25,509 nt of DNA from assembly GCA_043775075.1 (NCBI GenBank), contig JAYVSS010000212.1, positions 1-25,509 of the forward strand. Direction: 5' to 3'. The notes beneath the pieces were generated by a model. It was not told the origin of the DNA, made no database searches, and saw only the letters and a list, made by a program, of their open reading frames with translations. Origin of the DNA: JANLQX01 sp043775075. Lineage in GTDB: Bacteria > Actinomycetota > Acidimicrobiia > Acidimicrobiales > JANYDT01. A program made the position numbers and the translations under genes. Shown here piece by piece: positions 1 through 6,497 of the stretch (position 1 is the stretch's first letter; every line of letters begins with the position of its first letter).

Positions 1-130
1 TTTGGTACTTCGGCACGTCACCCACATGGAGCACGGGGAAACGATCGGTGAAGTACTGGCCCGGCGGAAGCCGATTCGGGTCAATGCCCCGATCGGCCAG
101 GTCCTTGCGGTTCCGTTGAAAGAAGCTCAC
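1..130 (-). CDS. Sulfite-oxidase-like molybdopterin-dependent oxidoreductase, N-terminal part (runs off the left edge)
   Basis: Read on the minus strand from a GTG at 130-128, the frame stays open to the window edge (43 codons). It gives an N-terminus with QRNRKDLADRGIDPNRLPPG followed by QYFTDRFPVLHVGDVP. I recognise this as the start of the actinobacterial sulfite-oxidase-like family, short proteins of the molybdopterin oxidoreductase (YedY/sulfite oxidase) fold, which typically begin with a basic stretch and then RLPPGQY.T.RFPVL. The molybdopterin-binding core and its Cys ligand would lie beyond the left edge and cannot be checked. A purine-rich GAGAGA lies about eight bases before the GTG as a ribosome site. 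The gene diverges from the IMPDH-like gene at 339. The family call rests only on the N-terminal motif. Confidence 0.65.
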   Translation of the reverse strand, partial: MSFFQRNRKDLADRGIDPNRLPPGQYFTDRFPVLHVGDVPKYQ

Positions 131-150
131 TGATTGATTCTCTCAGTGTC

Positions 151-179
151 GGCCCGGCTAGATGGACGGTGGCCGGGCC
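151..179. other. 8-bp perfect inverted repeat (GGCCCGGC/GCCGGGCC)
   Basis: GGCCCGGC at 151-158 pairs perfectly with GCCGGGCC at 172-179 across a 13-base loop. It lies in the spacer between two divergent genes, so a terminator role is unlikely and no T-tract follows. It could be an operator or an RNA structure in the leader of the minus-strand oxidoreductase or the plus-strand IMPDH-like gene. Function unknown. Confidence 0.45.
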
Positions 180-220
180 CAGCCCAATCTCCGAGATCTT
201 CGTAGGTTTGGCCGCCCGCT

Positions 221-285
221 GGCGAAAAAGCGCATGAGTGTCGCAAAAGCGCTGCGTATTTTTGCCACTGGTGCGCTTTTCCGCC
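221..285. promoter_or_regulatory. AAAAGCGC repeats forming an imperfect 14-bp inverted repeat upstream of the IMPDH-like gene
   Basis: AAAAGCGC occurs at 226-233 and again at 245-252 in the same orientation, and its reverse complement GCGCTTTT at 273-280. The outer pair extends to 14 bases: GGCGAAAAAGCGCA at 221-234 against the complement of TGCGCTTTTCCGCC at 272-285, one mismatch. The cluster sits 50-120 bases before the start at 339 in a divergent spacer, where regulator sites or promoters would be expected. No convincing -35/-10 pair was found. A purine-nucleotide-responsive control is possible but not shown. Confidence 0.35.
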
Positions 286-338
286 ACAGCCCGCTCCTAG
301 AGCGGAGGCGCGCTCCGGGCAGGGGGTAGCGTTTTCGC

Positions 339-1385
339 GTGCATCTTGATTCTGTTCGGCTCGGTTTGACCTTCGACGACGTGCTGCTTGTCCCCCAACG
401 CTCCACCGTGCGGAGTCGCCAGAAGGTCAGCGTGGCCACCAAACTCAGCCGCAATGTGGACATTGCCATCCCCATTCTTGCGGCCAACATGGACACGGTC
501 TGCGAATGGGAAATGGCCCTAGCCCTCGGCAAGCTCGGCGGCATCGGGATCATTCACCGCTTCCTTTCCGTCGAGGAACAGAGTGCCCAAATTACCAAAG
601 TGAAGGACGGCGGCGTGAAGGTGGGAGCGGCGGTTGGAACCGATCGTGACGCGATCAATCGCGCTCGAGCCATGGTGGAAGCGGGAGTCGACGCTCTCGT
701 GCTCGATATCGCCCACGGGCATAGTGATCACGCCATCGAGACCGTACGCGCGCTTAAGAGAGAGTTTCCGAGGACCGATCTCATCGCTGGCAACGTAGCC
801 ACCCGTCATGGCGCCGAGGATCTCATCGCGGCGGGGGCCGATGCGATCAAGGTGGGGGTGGGTCCGGGCGGTGTGTGCACGACCCGTATCGTCGCCGGGG
901 TTGGCGTGCCCCAGCTCACCGCAGTAAACGACTGTGCCGGACTCGATGTGCCGGTCATTGCCGACGGAGGAATTCGCACGAGTGGCGACATCGCCAAGGC
1001 ACTCGCTGCGGGCGCACAAAGCGTGATGATCGGTTCCATGTTTGCCGGGACGACGGAAAGTCCGGGCGAGGTCGAGCAGTCCCCGCATGGTCTGGTGAAA
1101 CGAGTGCGGGGGATGGCGTCGTTTGAAGCGCTGGAGCGTCGTGCTCACCGCGAAGGTACCGAGATCGACGAGGAGTACCTCGAGCAGCGCGCACCGGAAG
1201 GGGTGGAGGGAACGGTGCCGTACCGCGGCGCGGTCGGTCCGTTGGTCTCCAAATTGCTGGCCGGGGTTCGTAGTTCGATGAGTTATTCCGATGCGTTGAC
1301 CATTGACGAATTGCAGCTGAAGGCGGTGTTTGTGCGGATCACCAATGCTGGTCTTATGGAGAGTCATCCGCACGCCACTCGCTAG
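339..1385 (+). CDS. IMP dehydrogenase/GMP reductase family protein lacking CBS domains
   Basis: A 348-residue (beta/alpha)8 protein of the IMPDH/GMPR family. Landmarks: LTFDDVLLVP near residue 10, NMDTV at 50-54, DIAHGHS at 123-129, AGNVAT at 150-155, the catalytic loop GVGPGGVCTTR with Cys180, IADGGIRTSGDIAKALAAGA followed by VMIGSMFAG, a flap ending PEGVEGTVPY.G, and C-terminal GVRSSMSY. Family members convert IMP to XMP (IMPDH) or GMP to IMP (GMP reductase). The usual roughly 120-residue CBS insertion of IMPDH after about residue 85 is absent, and the length matches GMP reductases. The VAGVGVPQ segment after the loop is IMPDH-like, while DIAHGHS resembles Bacillus-type GuaC, so I leave the reaction open. 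It starts at GTG 339 with GCAGGGGGTAG upstream. A diverged copy of the last 150 bases recurs at 25123-25272. Confidence 0.85.
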   Translation: MHLDSVRLGLTFDDVLLVPQRSTVRSRQKVSVATKLSRNVDIAIPILAANMDTVCEWEMALALGKLGGIGIIHRFLSVEEQSAQITKVKDGGVKVGAAVGTDRDAINRARAMVEAGVDALVLDIAHGHSDHAIETVRALKREFPRTDLIAGNVATRHGAEDLIAAGADAIKVGVGPGGVCTTRIVAGVGVPQLTAVNDCAGLDVPVIADGGIRTSGDIAKALAAGAQSVMIGSMFAGTTESPGEVEQSPHGLVKRVRGMASFEALERRAHREGTEIDEEYLEQRAPEGVEGTVPYRGAVGPLVSKLLAGVRSSMSYSDALTIDELQLKAVFVRITNAGLMESHPHATR

Positions 1386-1505
1386 GGCAACGATCGAGCA
1401 GGGCTGGTTGCACCCGGCGAGCAGATCCCATCGGATCGCGCGATCTTTCTGGAAATTCTTGCAGGAAGTGGGATGAATTACCTCGGTTTGTCATACCCCC
1501 TTTCG

Positions 1506-1511
1506 TACAAT
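1506..1511 (+). promoter_or_regulatory. -10 box TACAAT placed for leaderless transcription of the DUF222/HNH gene
   Basis: TACAAT at 1506-1511 ends seven bases before the ATG at 1519, so transcription would start on or next to the A of the start codon. No Shine-Dalgarno sequence lies between. This geometry is typical of leaderless genes, which are common in actinobacteria. No clear -35 at 16-18 bases. Confidence 0.5.
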
Positions 1512-1518
1512 TGCATCC

Positions 1519-2862
1519 ATGGAAACAGCCGACCCGCAGGAGATCATGAAGGGGTTCCGCCGCGTCGACTTTTCTACTGCTCGGGCGGTTGAACTGCGGG
1601 GTTTGCTCGACGACATTCGGGGCGTTCGGACCCGACTCGATCGGGTCGAAGCCGTCGTTGCCCGTCGGCTGGAGACCGTCACGGGCACGCCCGAACGCGA
1701 TGTGGCGAAGTCCGCCCAACGATCGAATCGTCATGGTGCCAAGGTCGTTGCGCGTGCTGCCGTGCTGGCCAACACTCCGGAGTTGTCGGAGGCACTCGAT
1801 GCCGGAGTTCTCGGAGGTGAGCACGTCGATGTGTTCGCCAAGGTTCTCGCTGCGCTCGAAGGACCGGTGAAGGCACAGCTCGCCGAAGCGGCACCCAAAT
1901 TGATCGAACGCGCTGGCGCCTCGGGCTCGACCCCCGAAGAGTTCGCCGCCAGTCTGCAGGCCGCGGCAGAACGGATCGCCGCCGACGGCGGGATGAGCCG
2001 GCTGGAACGCCAGCGTCGCGCCACCCGACTGCGAACATGGACCGATCGGGCCACCGGGATGTGGCGTCTCTCCGGCTCCTTCGACCCCGAGTCCGGCATG
2101 CACCTTCATGGCCGCATCGAGGCGGCGGTGGCGGCGATGTTTGCCACGAAGACCCCGTCCACCGCACCGACCGACGCTGGTGAGAAGCAGGATCATCTTC
2201 GGGCCCTCGCCCTGCTCACCTTGACCAAGGGTTTCATCGGGTCGAAGGCGAGGCCGGCACCCCCCACTGCGGCAGAGCCAGTGGACGACCCTGCATCGGA
2301 ACAGCCATCGTCATGCGAGGAATGGGAAGAATTCGAAATGCAGTGGGGGACGGAAGCAACACGATTCGGTCGGCCCGAATTCACCGTTGTGATCGATACC
2401 ACTTGCCTTGGATTAGACGGAAATCCAACCGTGGATTGGGGTATCCCCGTCACGATCCCATGGTCACGGATCAAGCACCATTGGCGTAATGCCACGATTC
2501 GACCGGTGATCGTCCGAGACGGAGCGGTGATCGACGTCGGCGGTGCACTCGACCTAGGCCGCACCACCCGCCTCGCCAACCGCGCCCAACGACGTGCACT
2601 ACGCGCCGTTTACGCCACGTGCGCAGTACCCGGCTGCACGGTCGCCTTCGATCACACCAAGCCGCACCATCTGCATTGGTGGCGACACGGCGGACCGACC
2701 GACTTCGCCAACCTGCTCCCGCTCTGCAGCAAGCATCACCACGGCGCGCACGAAGGCAGATGGCTTCTGACCCTCGGACCCAAGCGCGAACTCACCATCG
2801 AACTCCCCAACGGCCAGATCATGCGAACCGGACCACCCCGGCGAAGACCGGCGGCGGCATGA
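1519..2862 (+). CDS. DUF222 and HNH endonuclease domain protein (13E12 repeat family)
   Basis: 447 residues. The N-terminal three quarters is Ala/Arg-rich and helical, as in DUF222. It includes ARAAVLANTPELSEALDAGV and the segment RTWTDRATGMWRLSGSFDPE, which is characteristic of DUF222 proteins. The C-terminus carries an HNH module at about 365-425: CAVPGCTVAFDHTKPHHLHW, then GGPTDFANLLPLC and KHHHGAHEG, giving the His-His, Asn and His of the HNH fold and paired Cys (CxxxxC and C..HH) that may bind zinc. These proteins occur in many copies in actinobacterial genomes (called 13E12 repeat proteins in mycobacteria) and are thought to be linked to mobile DNA, but their cellular role is not established. 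Translation is probably leaderless. A pair of 65-bp repeats follows directly. Confidence 0.88.
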   Translation: METADPQEIMKGFRRVDFSTARAVELRGLLDDIRGVRTRLDRVEAVVARRLETVTGTPERDVAKSAQRSNRHGAKVVARAAVLANTPELSEALDAGVLGGEHVDVFAKVLAALEGPVKAQLAEAAPKLIERAGASGSTPEEFAASLQAAAERIAADGGMSRLERQRRATRLRTWTDRATGMWRLSGSFDPESGMHLHGRIEAAVAAMFATKTPSTAPTDAGEKQDHLRALALLTLTKGFIGSKARPAPPTAAEPVDDPASEQPSSCEEWEEFEMQWGTEATRFGRPEFTVVIDTTCLGLDGNPTVDWGIPVTIPWSRIKHHWRNATIRPVIVRDGAVIDVGGALDLGRTTRLANRAQRRALRAVYATCAVPGCTVAFDHTKPHHLHWWRHGGPTDFANLLPLCSKHHHGAHEGRWLLTLGPKRELTIELPNGQIMRTGPPRRRPAAA

Positions 2863-2877
2863 ACCACGACCCGCAGC

Positions 2878-3025
2878 GTGAACCATGAACCGTAACTGAC
2901 CGGATTCACCCGCCCCGAGCACCGGATGGCGTCGTCCTCGCCCCATCTGCGATCGGCGGCGTGAACCATGAACCGTAACTGACCGGATTCCCCCGCCCCG
3001 AGCACCGCATGGCGTCGTTTTCGCC
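2878..3025. repeat. Two 65-bp direct repeats, 83-bp period, downstream of the HNH gene
   Basis: Unit 1 (2878-2942) and unit 2 (2961-3025) both begin GTGAACCATGAACCGTAACT and run to TCGCC with about four substitutions and no indels. The 18-base spacer contains CGGCGGC, and the sequence before unit 1 (GCGGCGGCATGAACCAC) resembles the start of another, decayed unit. The units lie outside any credible gene, between the HNH stop and the dehalogenase start. They may be a dispersed repeat that moves with DUF222/HNH genes, or remnants of a duplicated 3' flank. Confidence 0.8.
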
Positions 3026-3059
3026 TGCCTGCGGCATGGAGCAATCGATCAATGGCGCC

Positions 3060-3065
3060 TAGATT
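3060..3065 (+). promoter_or_regulatory. -10-like TAGATT before the dehalogenase start
   Basis: TAGATT at 3060-3065 lies seven bases before the ATG at 3073, the same spacing as TACAAT before the HNH gene. It suggests a leaderless start at 3073 instead of the ATG at 3052, which would place the box inside the coding region. No ribosome site is visible before either ATG. Confidence 0.35.
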
Positions 3066-3072
3066 CCCCTCC

Positions 3073-3991
3073 ATGCCCGAACGTACTGCGCAGCACACAC
3101 CCGACGGCACTGGATTCGTTCGCACACCGGACGACCGTTTCGCCGCACTTGTCGACTTTCCCTATTCGCCGCACTACATCGAGGTCGATGGCCTGCGGAT
3201 GGCGTACCTCGATGAGGGTCCCCTCGACGGGCCGGTCACGCTCCTCCCCCACGGCGAGCCCACGTGGAGTTATCTCTACCGGCGGATGATCCCCGGACTC
3301 GTGCCGCCGGGCGGCGGGTCGTTGCTCCTGACCTGATCGGGTTCGGCCGCTCCGATAAGCCGGTCGAACGGGCGGCCTACACCTACGCCGGACACGTCGC
3401 CTGGTCCGCCGCTTCATCGAGTCCCTCGATCTCACCGGCGTCATGCTCTTCTGCCAGGACTGGGGCGGCCTGCTCGGGCTGCGCCTGGCCGCCGAGAACG
3501 CTTCACGCTTCGATCGTCTCGTGATCGCCAACACCGCCCTGCCCGACGGGTCGCCGATGACCGACGGGTTCATGATGTGGCAGCGCGTTTCGCAGGCGAT
3601 GCCGTTCATGGACTGCGGGGCAATGCTCAAGCGTGCGGTCCGGGCTCGGGAGCTCACCGAGGCCGAGATCGACGCGTACCGCGCCCCGTTCCCGGACGAA
3701 CAGCACATGGCCGGCGCCCGACAATTCCCGTTGCTCGTTCCGACGTCGCCCGACGATCCGGCTGTTCCGGCCAACCGTGCAGCCTGGGAAGTGCTGCGGG
3801 CGTGGACGAAACCTGTGCTCACCCTCTGGGCTCCTGGCGACGTCGTCCTCGGCAGCTTCCAGTCCTTGTTCGCCGACGCGATCCCTGGCGCCGCCGGGCA
3901 GCCCCACCAGACCTTCTCCCCGGCGGGTCACTACGTCCAGGACGACTGCTGGCCCGAACTGCTCGACGCGATACTCGCCTGGATCGGGTGA
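3073..3991 (+). pseudogene. Haloalkane dehalogenase (alpha/beta hydrolase) with two frameshifts
   Basis: Three consecutive frames together spell one haloalkane dehalogenase, the enzyme that replaces a halogen on an alkyl carbon by hydroxide. Frame 1 gives SPHYIEVDGLRMAYLDEG and HGEPTWSYLYRRMIPGL; frame 2 gives RRVVAPDLIGFGRSDKP and YTYAGHVAW; frame 3 gives VRRFIESLDLTGVMLFCQDW onward to the stop. Visible residues are the oxyanion HGEPTW, the nucleophile Asp with halide-binding Trp in CQDWGG, a candidate acid in LWAPGDVVLG and the His in AGHYVQDD. One base is missing near 3302-3303 (CTCGTGCC where CTCGTNGCC is expected) and one near 3403 (CTGGTCC where CTGGGTCC is expected). Restoring both gives 306 codons, the usual family length. 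LLPHGEP replaces the usual LLLHGEP. It is either a recent pseudogene or two homopolymer-type sequencing errors. Confidence 0.85.
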
Positions 3992-4431
3992 GTTTCGCAG
4001 TTGACGATACGGCGCATCGCCGGAACCGCTCTTGTTTCACCAGGCGGCGCGCAACAACACACAGCGCTTACCAGTCGGCGTGCCAGGAGCCATTTGGAAA
4101 CCGACAGGCCGATGTGTGGCGAACCGTCGTCACCGAGTATCGCAATGTCGCTGTTGAACTTCGGCGACGTACGAGTTGGCTCTCCTGCAGGTCATCGAAG
4201 GGTTCCGCCGATACGTAGGCCCCACCAAACTCATGTGGGCACCCATCGTCCTCACACGTAGACATGACTCGCCGACGGCCGATGGGTTGAGCAAGCACGA
4301 ACCCGGGCCAGCGACCTTGGTCTTCCGGCGCTGATCGCACCCGGCTGATCGAACCCGGCTGAAACTCGCGAACATGTAGCGAACCCGGTCACGCGGAAGT
4401 TGAAGTCGGCCGCTTTTTTTGAAACAGTAGC
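3992..4431. other. 440-bp spacer without a recognisable gene; contains a 14-bp tandem repeat
   Basis: I see no protein with family features on either strand. A 90-codon minus-strand frame (4340-4068) has no recognisable motif. The only structure noted is a near-perfect tandem pair, GATCGCACCCGGCT (4333-4346) and GATCGAACCCGGCT (4347-4360), with a further GAACCCGGT at about 4382-4390. The stretch probably holds the promoter of the GNAT gene and decayed DNA. Confidence 0.5.
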
Positions 4432-5226
4432 GTGGACGACGTGGAGGACCTCACTGTTGGAAGTCGTAATCTCGCTTACTTTGTCGCAGCGACGGCGGGA
4501 CGCAAGGGCCACGTCGCCTCGGTTCATGGTGGTGTTGCCGTGGCGAGTAGCTATGACGTGCAAAATGCTTACTTCACGACGGCCGTCAAGACCGACCCGG
4601 ATAGCAGTCCGAGCCGCTTCGTTCGTGAGACTCACGAGTTCTTCTCCGGACTCAACCGGACCTTCAAATTGTGGGTTCCGACCGATGACGCGGACCTCCG
4701 AGCGACCGTCATTCGAGTCGGTGGAGCGGCGGAGTCGAACAAGCCTCCGGCGATGTCAATCAGGCATCGAATCACCCGCACAGCATCGCGTTTCGACGGG
4801 AGATTGGCCACGAACCGGCAGGACTTCGCTGCGTTCGGTTTGACCGCTGAGGCTGGCTACGGGTCGCTTGGCCTGGGTTGGATTCTGCAGGACCAGGATT
4901 ACTACGCCGCGTCGGGGTCATTCTGGGCGGTGGCTTTCGATGACGAAATTCCCGTCGGAGCGGCATGTGGATTCCTCCACGGCCAAACCGGCGGAATCTA
5001 TTTTGTCGGCACTCCACCCGAACACCGGGGACGCGGGGTGGGAGCAGAAATAACGAAGTGGGTGGCGAATTCGTTGTTCGATTCCGATGCCGAATGCGTC
5101 ACTCTTCAGTCCAGCGGGATGGGCCGCAGCGTGTACGAAAAGCTCGGATTCACGGTGTGCGGTCACTATGAGCGCTTCGTATTTGCCTGTCAATCGCCAG
5201 GCGAAGAGGCCAGAGCAAGCTCTTGA
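4432..5226 (+). CDS. GNAT family N-acetyltransferase
   Basis: 264 residues from a GTG. The C-terminal third carries the acetyl-CoA fold: GGIYFVGTPPEHRGRGVGAE is the beta4/motif A region with the pyrophosphate loop RGRGVG, followed by a helix and SSGMGRSVYEKLGFTVCGHY, the classic Y.KLGF end of GNAT proteins. The N-terminal half (VGSRNLAYFVAATAGRKGHV and onward) is not a recognisable domain and may bind the acceptor. The acceptor cannot be predicted. There is no strong ribosome site before the GTG, so a start at the in-frame GTG 4441 is possible. The first 146 bases from codon 10 (4459-4604) are repeated, 84% identical without indels, at 25364-25509. The 3' end lies about 70 bases before the gntR operator. 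Confidence 0.8.
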   Translation: MDDVEDLTVGSRNLAYFVAATAGRKGHVASVHGGVAVASSYDVQNAYFTTAVKTDPDSSPSRFVRETHEFFSGLNRTFKLWVPTDDADLRATVIRVGGAAESNKPPAMSIRHRITRTASRFDGRLATNRQDFAAFGLTAEAGYGSLGLGWILQDQDYYAASGSFWAVAFDDEIPVGAACGFLHGQTGGIYFVGTPPEHRGRGVGAEITKWVANSLFDSDAECVTLQSSGMGRSVYEKLGFTVCGHYERFVFACQSPGEEARASS

Positions 5227-5291
5227 AGATGCGGTCTCGGTTGCCGGTTGGAGAGAGGGTCCTGCTGGCGTCGCAGTAGCTGCCCGTTGAA

Positions 5292-5297
5292 TAGATT
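5292..5297 (+). promoter_or_regulatory. Candidate -10 (TAGATT) of the gntR-hyu operon
   Basis: TAGATT at 5292-5297 abuts the operator palindrome at 5299-5309, so the predicted transcription start (about 5303) would fall inside the operator. That is a usual layout for autorepression by a GntR protein. The -35 region is not canonical, so the promoter call is tentative. Confidence 0.4.
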
Positions 5298-5298
5298 A

Positions 5299-5317
5299 TG
5301 GTCTGACCATCAGTCCA
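5299..5317 (-). promoter_or_regulatory. GntR (FadR-type) operator, copy 1, before the gntR-hyu operon
   Basis: The minus strand reads TGGACTGATGGTCAGACCA. Its right half, TGGTCAGACCA (TGGTCTGACCA on the plus strand, 5299-5309), is a perfect odd palindrome and fits TNGTNNNACNA, the consensus described for FadR-subfamily regulators (FadR, PdhR, LldR). The same 19 bases occur at 18288-18306, and with two changes at 25065-25083. It stands about 50 bases before the gntR start, and I infer that GntR binds it and controls its own operon. Confidence 0.7.
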
Positions 5318-5365
5318 AAACTCGGGTTGGCAGGATGCTGCGAACCCACCACAAGAGTGGGTCCC

Positions 5366-6073
5366 GTGCCGAAGTTGACAACGTTTGAACCTGTTTCTCG
5401 TCAGACGGTTTCCGCTGAAATCCGCAAGCGTTTGGCCGACGCCATCCACACCGGGGAACTCGCGCCCGGGAGCGCGTTGATGGCCGAACGAGTGCTCTGC
5501 CAGGAATTCGGCGTGGCCCGAACTTCGGTGCGCGAGGCCATACAGGGTTTGGTCATCGCCGGGTACGTGGAGCGCAAAGGCAATCGTCTCGTTGTGGCCG
5601 AGCGACTTCCCGAGGTGAACTTCACCGGCGATGATCGCAAAGCCCTTGTCATCCAACTCTTCGAAGTGCGCCAGGTCATCGAGCCGGCGATCGTGGAAAT
5701 GGCGACCCGGCGAGCGACCAACGACGACCGGGCGATCATTGCCGAGTTGGCGTCGCGAAGGACGAAGAACCTGGTGGAGTTCCGAGACATCGATCGGCAG
5801 TTTCATGGTGCCCTCGCTCGCGCATGTGGGAACCCGTTGTTGAACGAGGTGCACGCCAAGGCGCTGGCGTCGTTGTTTGGTTCGGGCGAGTTCGCATCGT
5901 TGCTCTATGCCGAAGTGAATCGGGCCGAGGTATCGGAGATCATCGCCACGTCGACCGACGCCCATCAAGCCATCGCCGACGCCGTGGTGAAAGGGCATAC
6001 CCGCAAGGCGGTAGCCGCCGTGGTCGCCCATCTCGATGATGTCGAACGTCGCATGGTGGAGCGTCTGCTGTGA
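5366..6073 (+). CDS. GntR family transcriptional regulator, FadR subfamily (FCD domain)
   Basis: 235 residues from GTG 5366, chosen because AAGAG lies nine bases upstream and because the family starts shortly before the winged helix; GTG 5357 and TTG 5327 are alternatives. The DNA-binding domain spans about 12-78: IRKRLADAIHTGELAPGSAL, AERVLCQEFGVARTSVREAI and VIAGYVERKGNRLVVAER, the full GntR signature. The C-terminal FCD effector domain (about 95-225) has DIDRQFHGAL with Asp143 and His147, plus His200 and His222, positions that usually hold a metal and help bind an organic acid. It is first in a seven-gene operon and sits beside operator copy 1, so it is the likely regulator of all three operons carrying that element. 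The effector is probably a carboxylate intermediate of the pathway (inference). Confidence 0.9.
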   Translation: MPKLTTFEPVSRQTVSAEIRKRLADAIHTGELAPGSALMAERVLCQEFGVARTSVREAIQGLVIAGYVERKGNRLVVAERLPEVNFTGDDRKALVIQLFEVRQVIEPAIVEMATRRATNDDRAIIAELASRRTKNLVEFRDIDRQFHGALARACGNPLLNEVHAKALASLFGSGEFASLLYAEVNRAEVSEIIATSTDAHQAIADAVVKGHTRKAVAAVVAHLDDVERRMVERLL

Positions 6074-6092
6074 AAACATCCGATCGATCTGT

Positions 6093-6098
6093 AGGAGG
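6093..6098 (+). promoter_or_regulatory. Strong ribosome binding site AGGAGG fixing the cupin start
   Basis: AGGAGG at 6093-6098, six bases before ATG 6105, decides the start of the cupin gene. It is the strongest Shine-Dalgarno site noticed in the window and suggests high translation of the first gene after the regulator. Confidence 0.75.
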
Positions 6099-6104
6099 AA
6101 TGTA

Positions 6105-6497
6105 ATGACCGACTCGCACTACCTCCACTTCTTCGACGACGCCGCGTTCGTCGAAACGGGACGGGACGGGTTTCGTCGGCGGATCATTCGTGGGCAGAAC
6201 CTGGAATTGTGGTTCTGGCGGATCGCCGGTGGAGCGCTCGGGTCGGTCCTGCATAACCATGATGACAACGAACAGCTTGGCATCATCATGCGCGGGGCAC
6301 TCGACTTTCGAATCGGTGACGCCTCGGACGAGACCCGCCACGTGCTGCATCCCGGTGACACGTACCTCGCGCCGCCCACGATGTGGCACGGGGACAGTGT
6401 GTTCGTTGGCGACGAGGAATTGAATGAAGTGTGGATTCTTGATGTGTTCGCCCCACCGCGCACGCCAATCGACGAACTCACTCGGAGCGCGTCATGA
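6105..6497 (+). CDS. Cupin domain protein
   Basis: 130 residues, one cupin barrel. Motif 1 is VLHNHDDNEQLGIIMRG (His50, His52, Glu56) and motif 2 is HPGDTYLAPPTMWHGDSV with His95, so the three-His/one-Glu metal site of cupins is complete. Such small cupins act as metal enzymes (isomerases, dioxygenases, lyases) or as binding proteins, and the sequence does not say which. It starts at 6105 behind AGGAGG, 31 bases after gntR, and its stop overlaps the hyuA start by four bases (ATGA, 6494-6497). That points to translational coupling and a role in the same pathway, possibly handling an intermediate before or after HyuAB. Confidence 0.85.
   Translation: MTDSHYLHFFDDAAFVETGRDGFRRRIIRGQNLELWFWRIAGGALGSVLHNHDDNEQLGIIMRGALDFRIGDASDETRHVLHPGDTYLAPPTMWHGDSVFVGDEELNEVWILDVFAPPRTPIDELTRSAS

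Noticed and set aside
151..179. GC-rich hairpin considered as a terminator
   Set aside because: It lies between two divergent starts and has no T-run, so no transcript is expected to end there.
1488..1511. TTGTCA (1488-1493) as a -35 partner of TACAAT
   Set aside because: The spacing is 12 bases, too short for a standard sigma-70-type promoter, so only the -10 box was kept.
4068..4340. 90-codon minus-strand frame in the spacer before the GNAT gene
   Set aside because: No motif, no ribosome site and no known family; left as unassigned spacer.
5150..6079. 309-codon open frame on the minus strand
   Set aside because: Antisense to the GntR regulator and crossing its operator; the product is His/Arg-rich without motifs.
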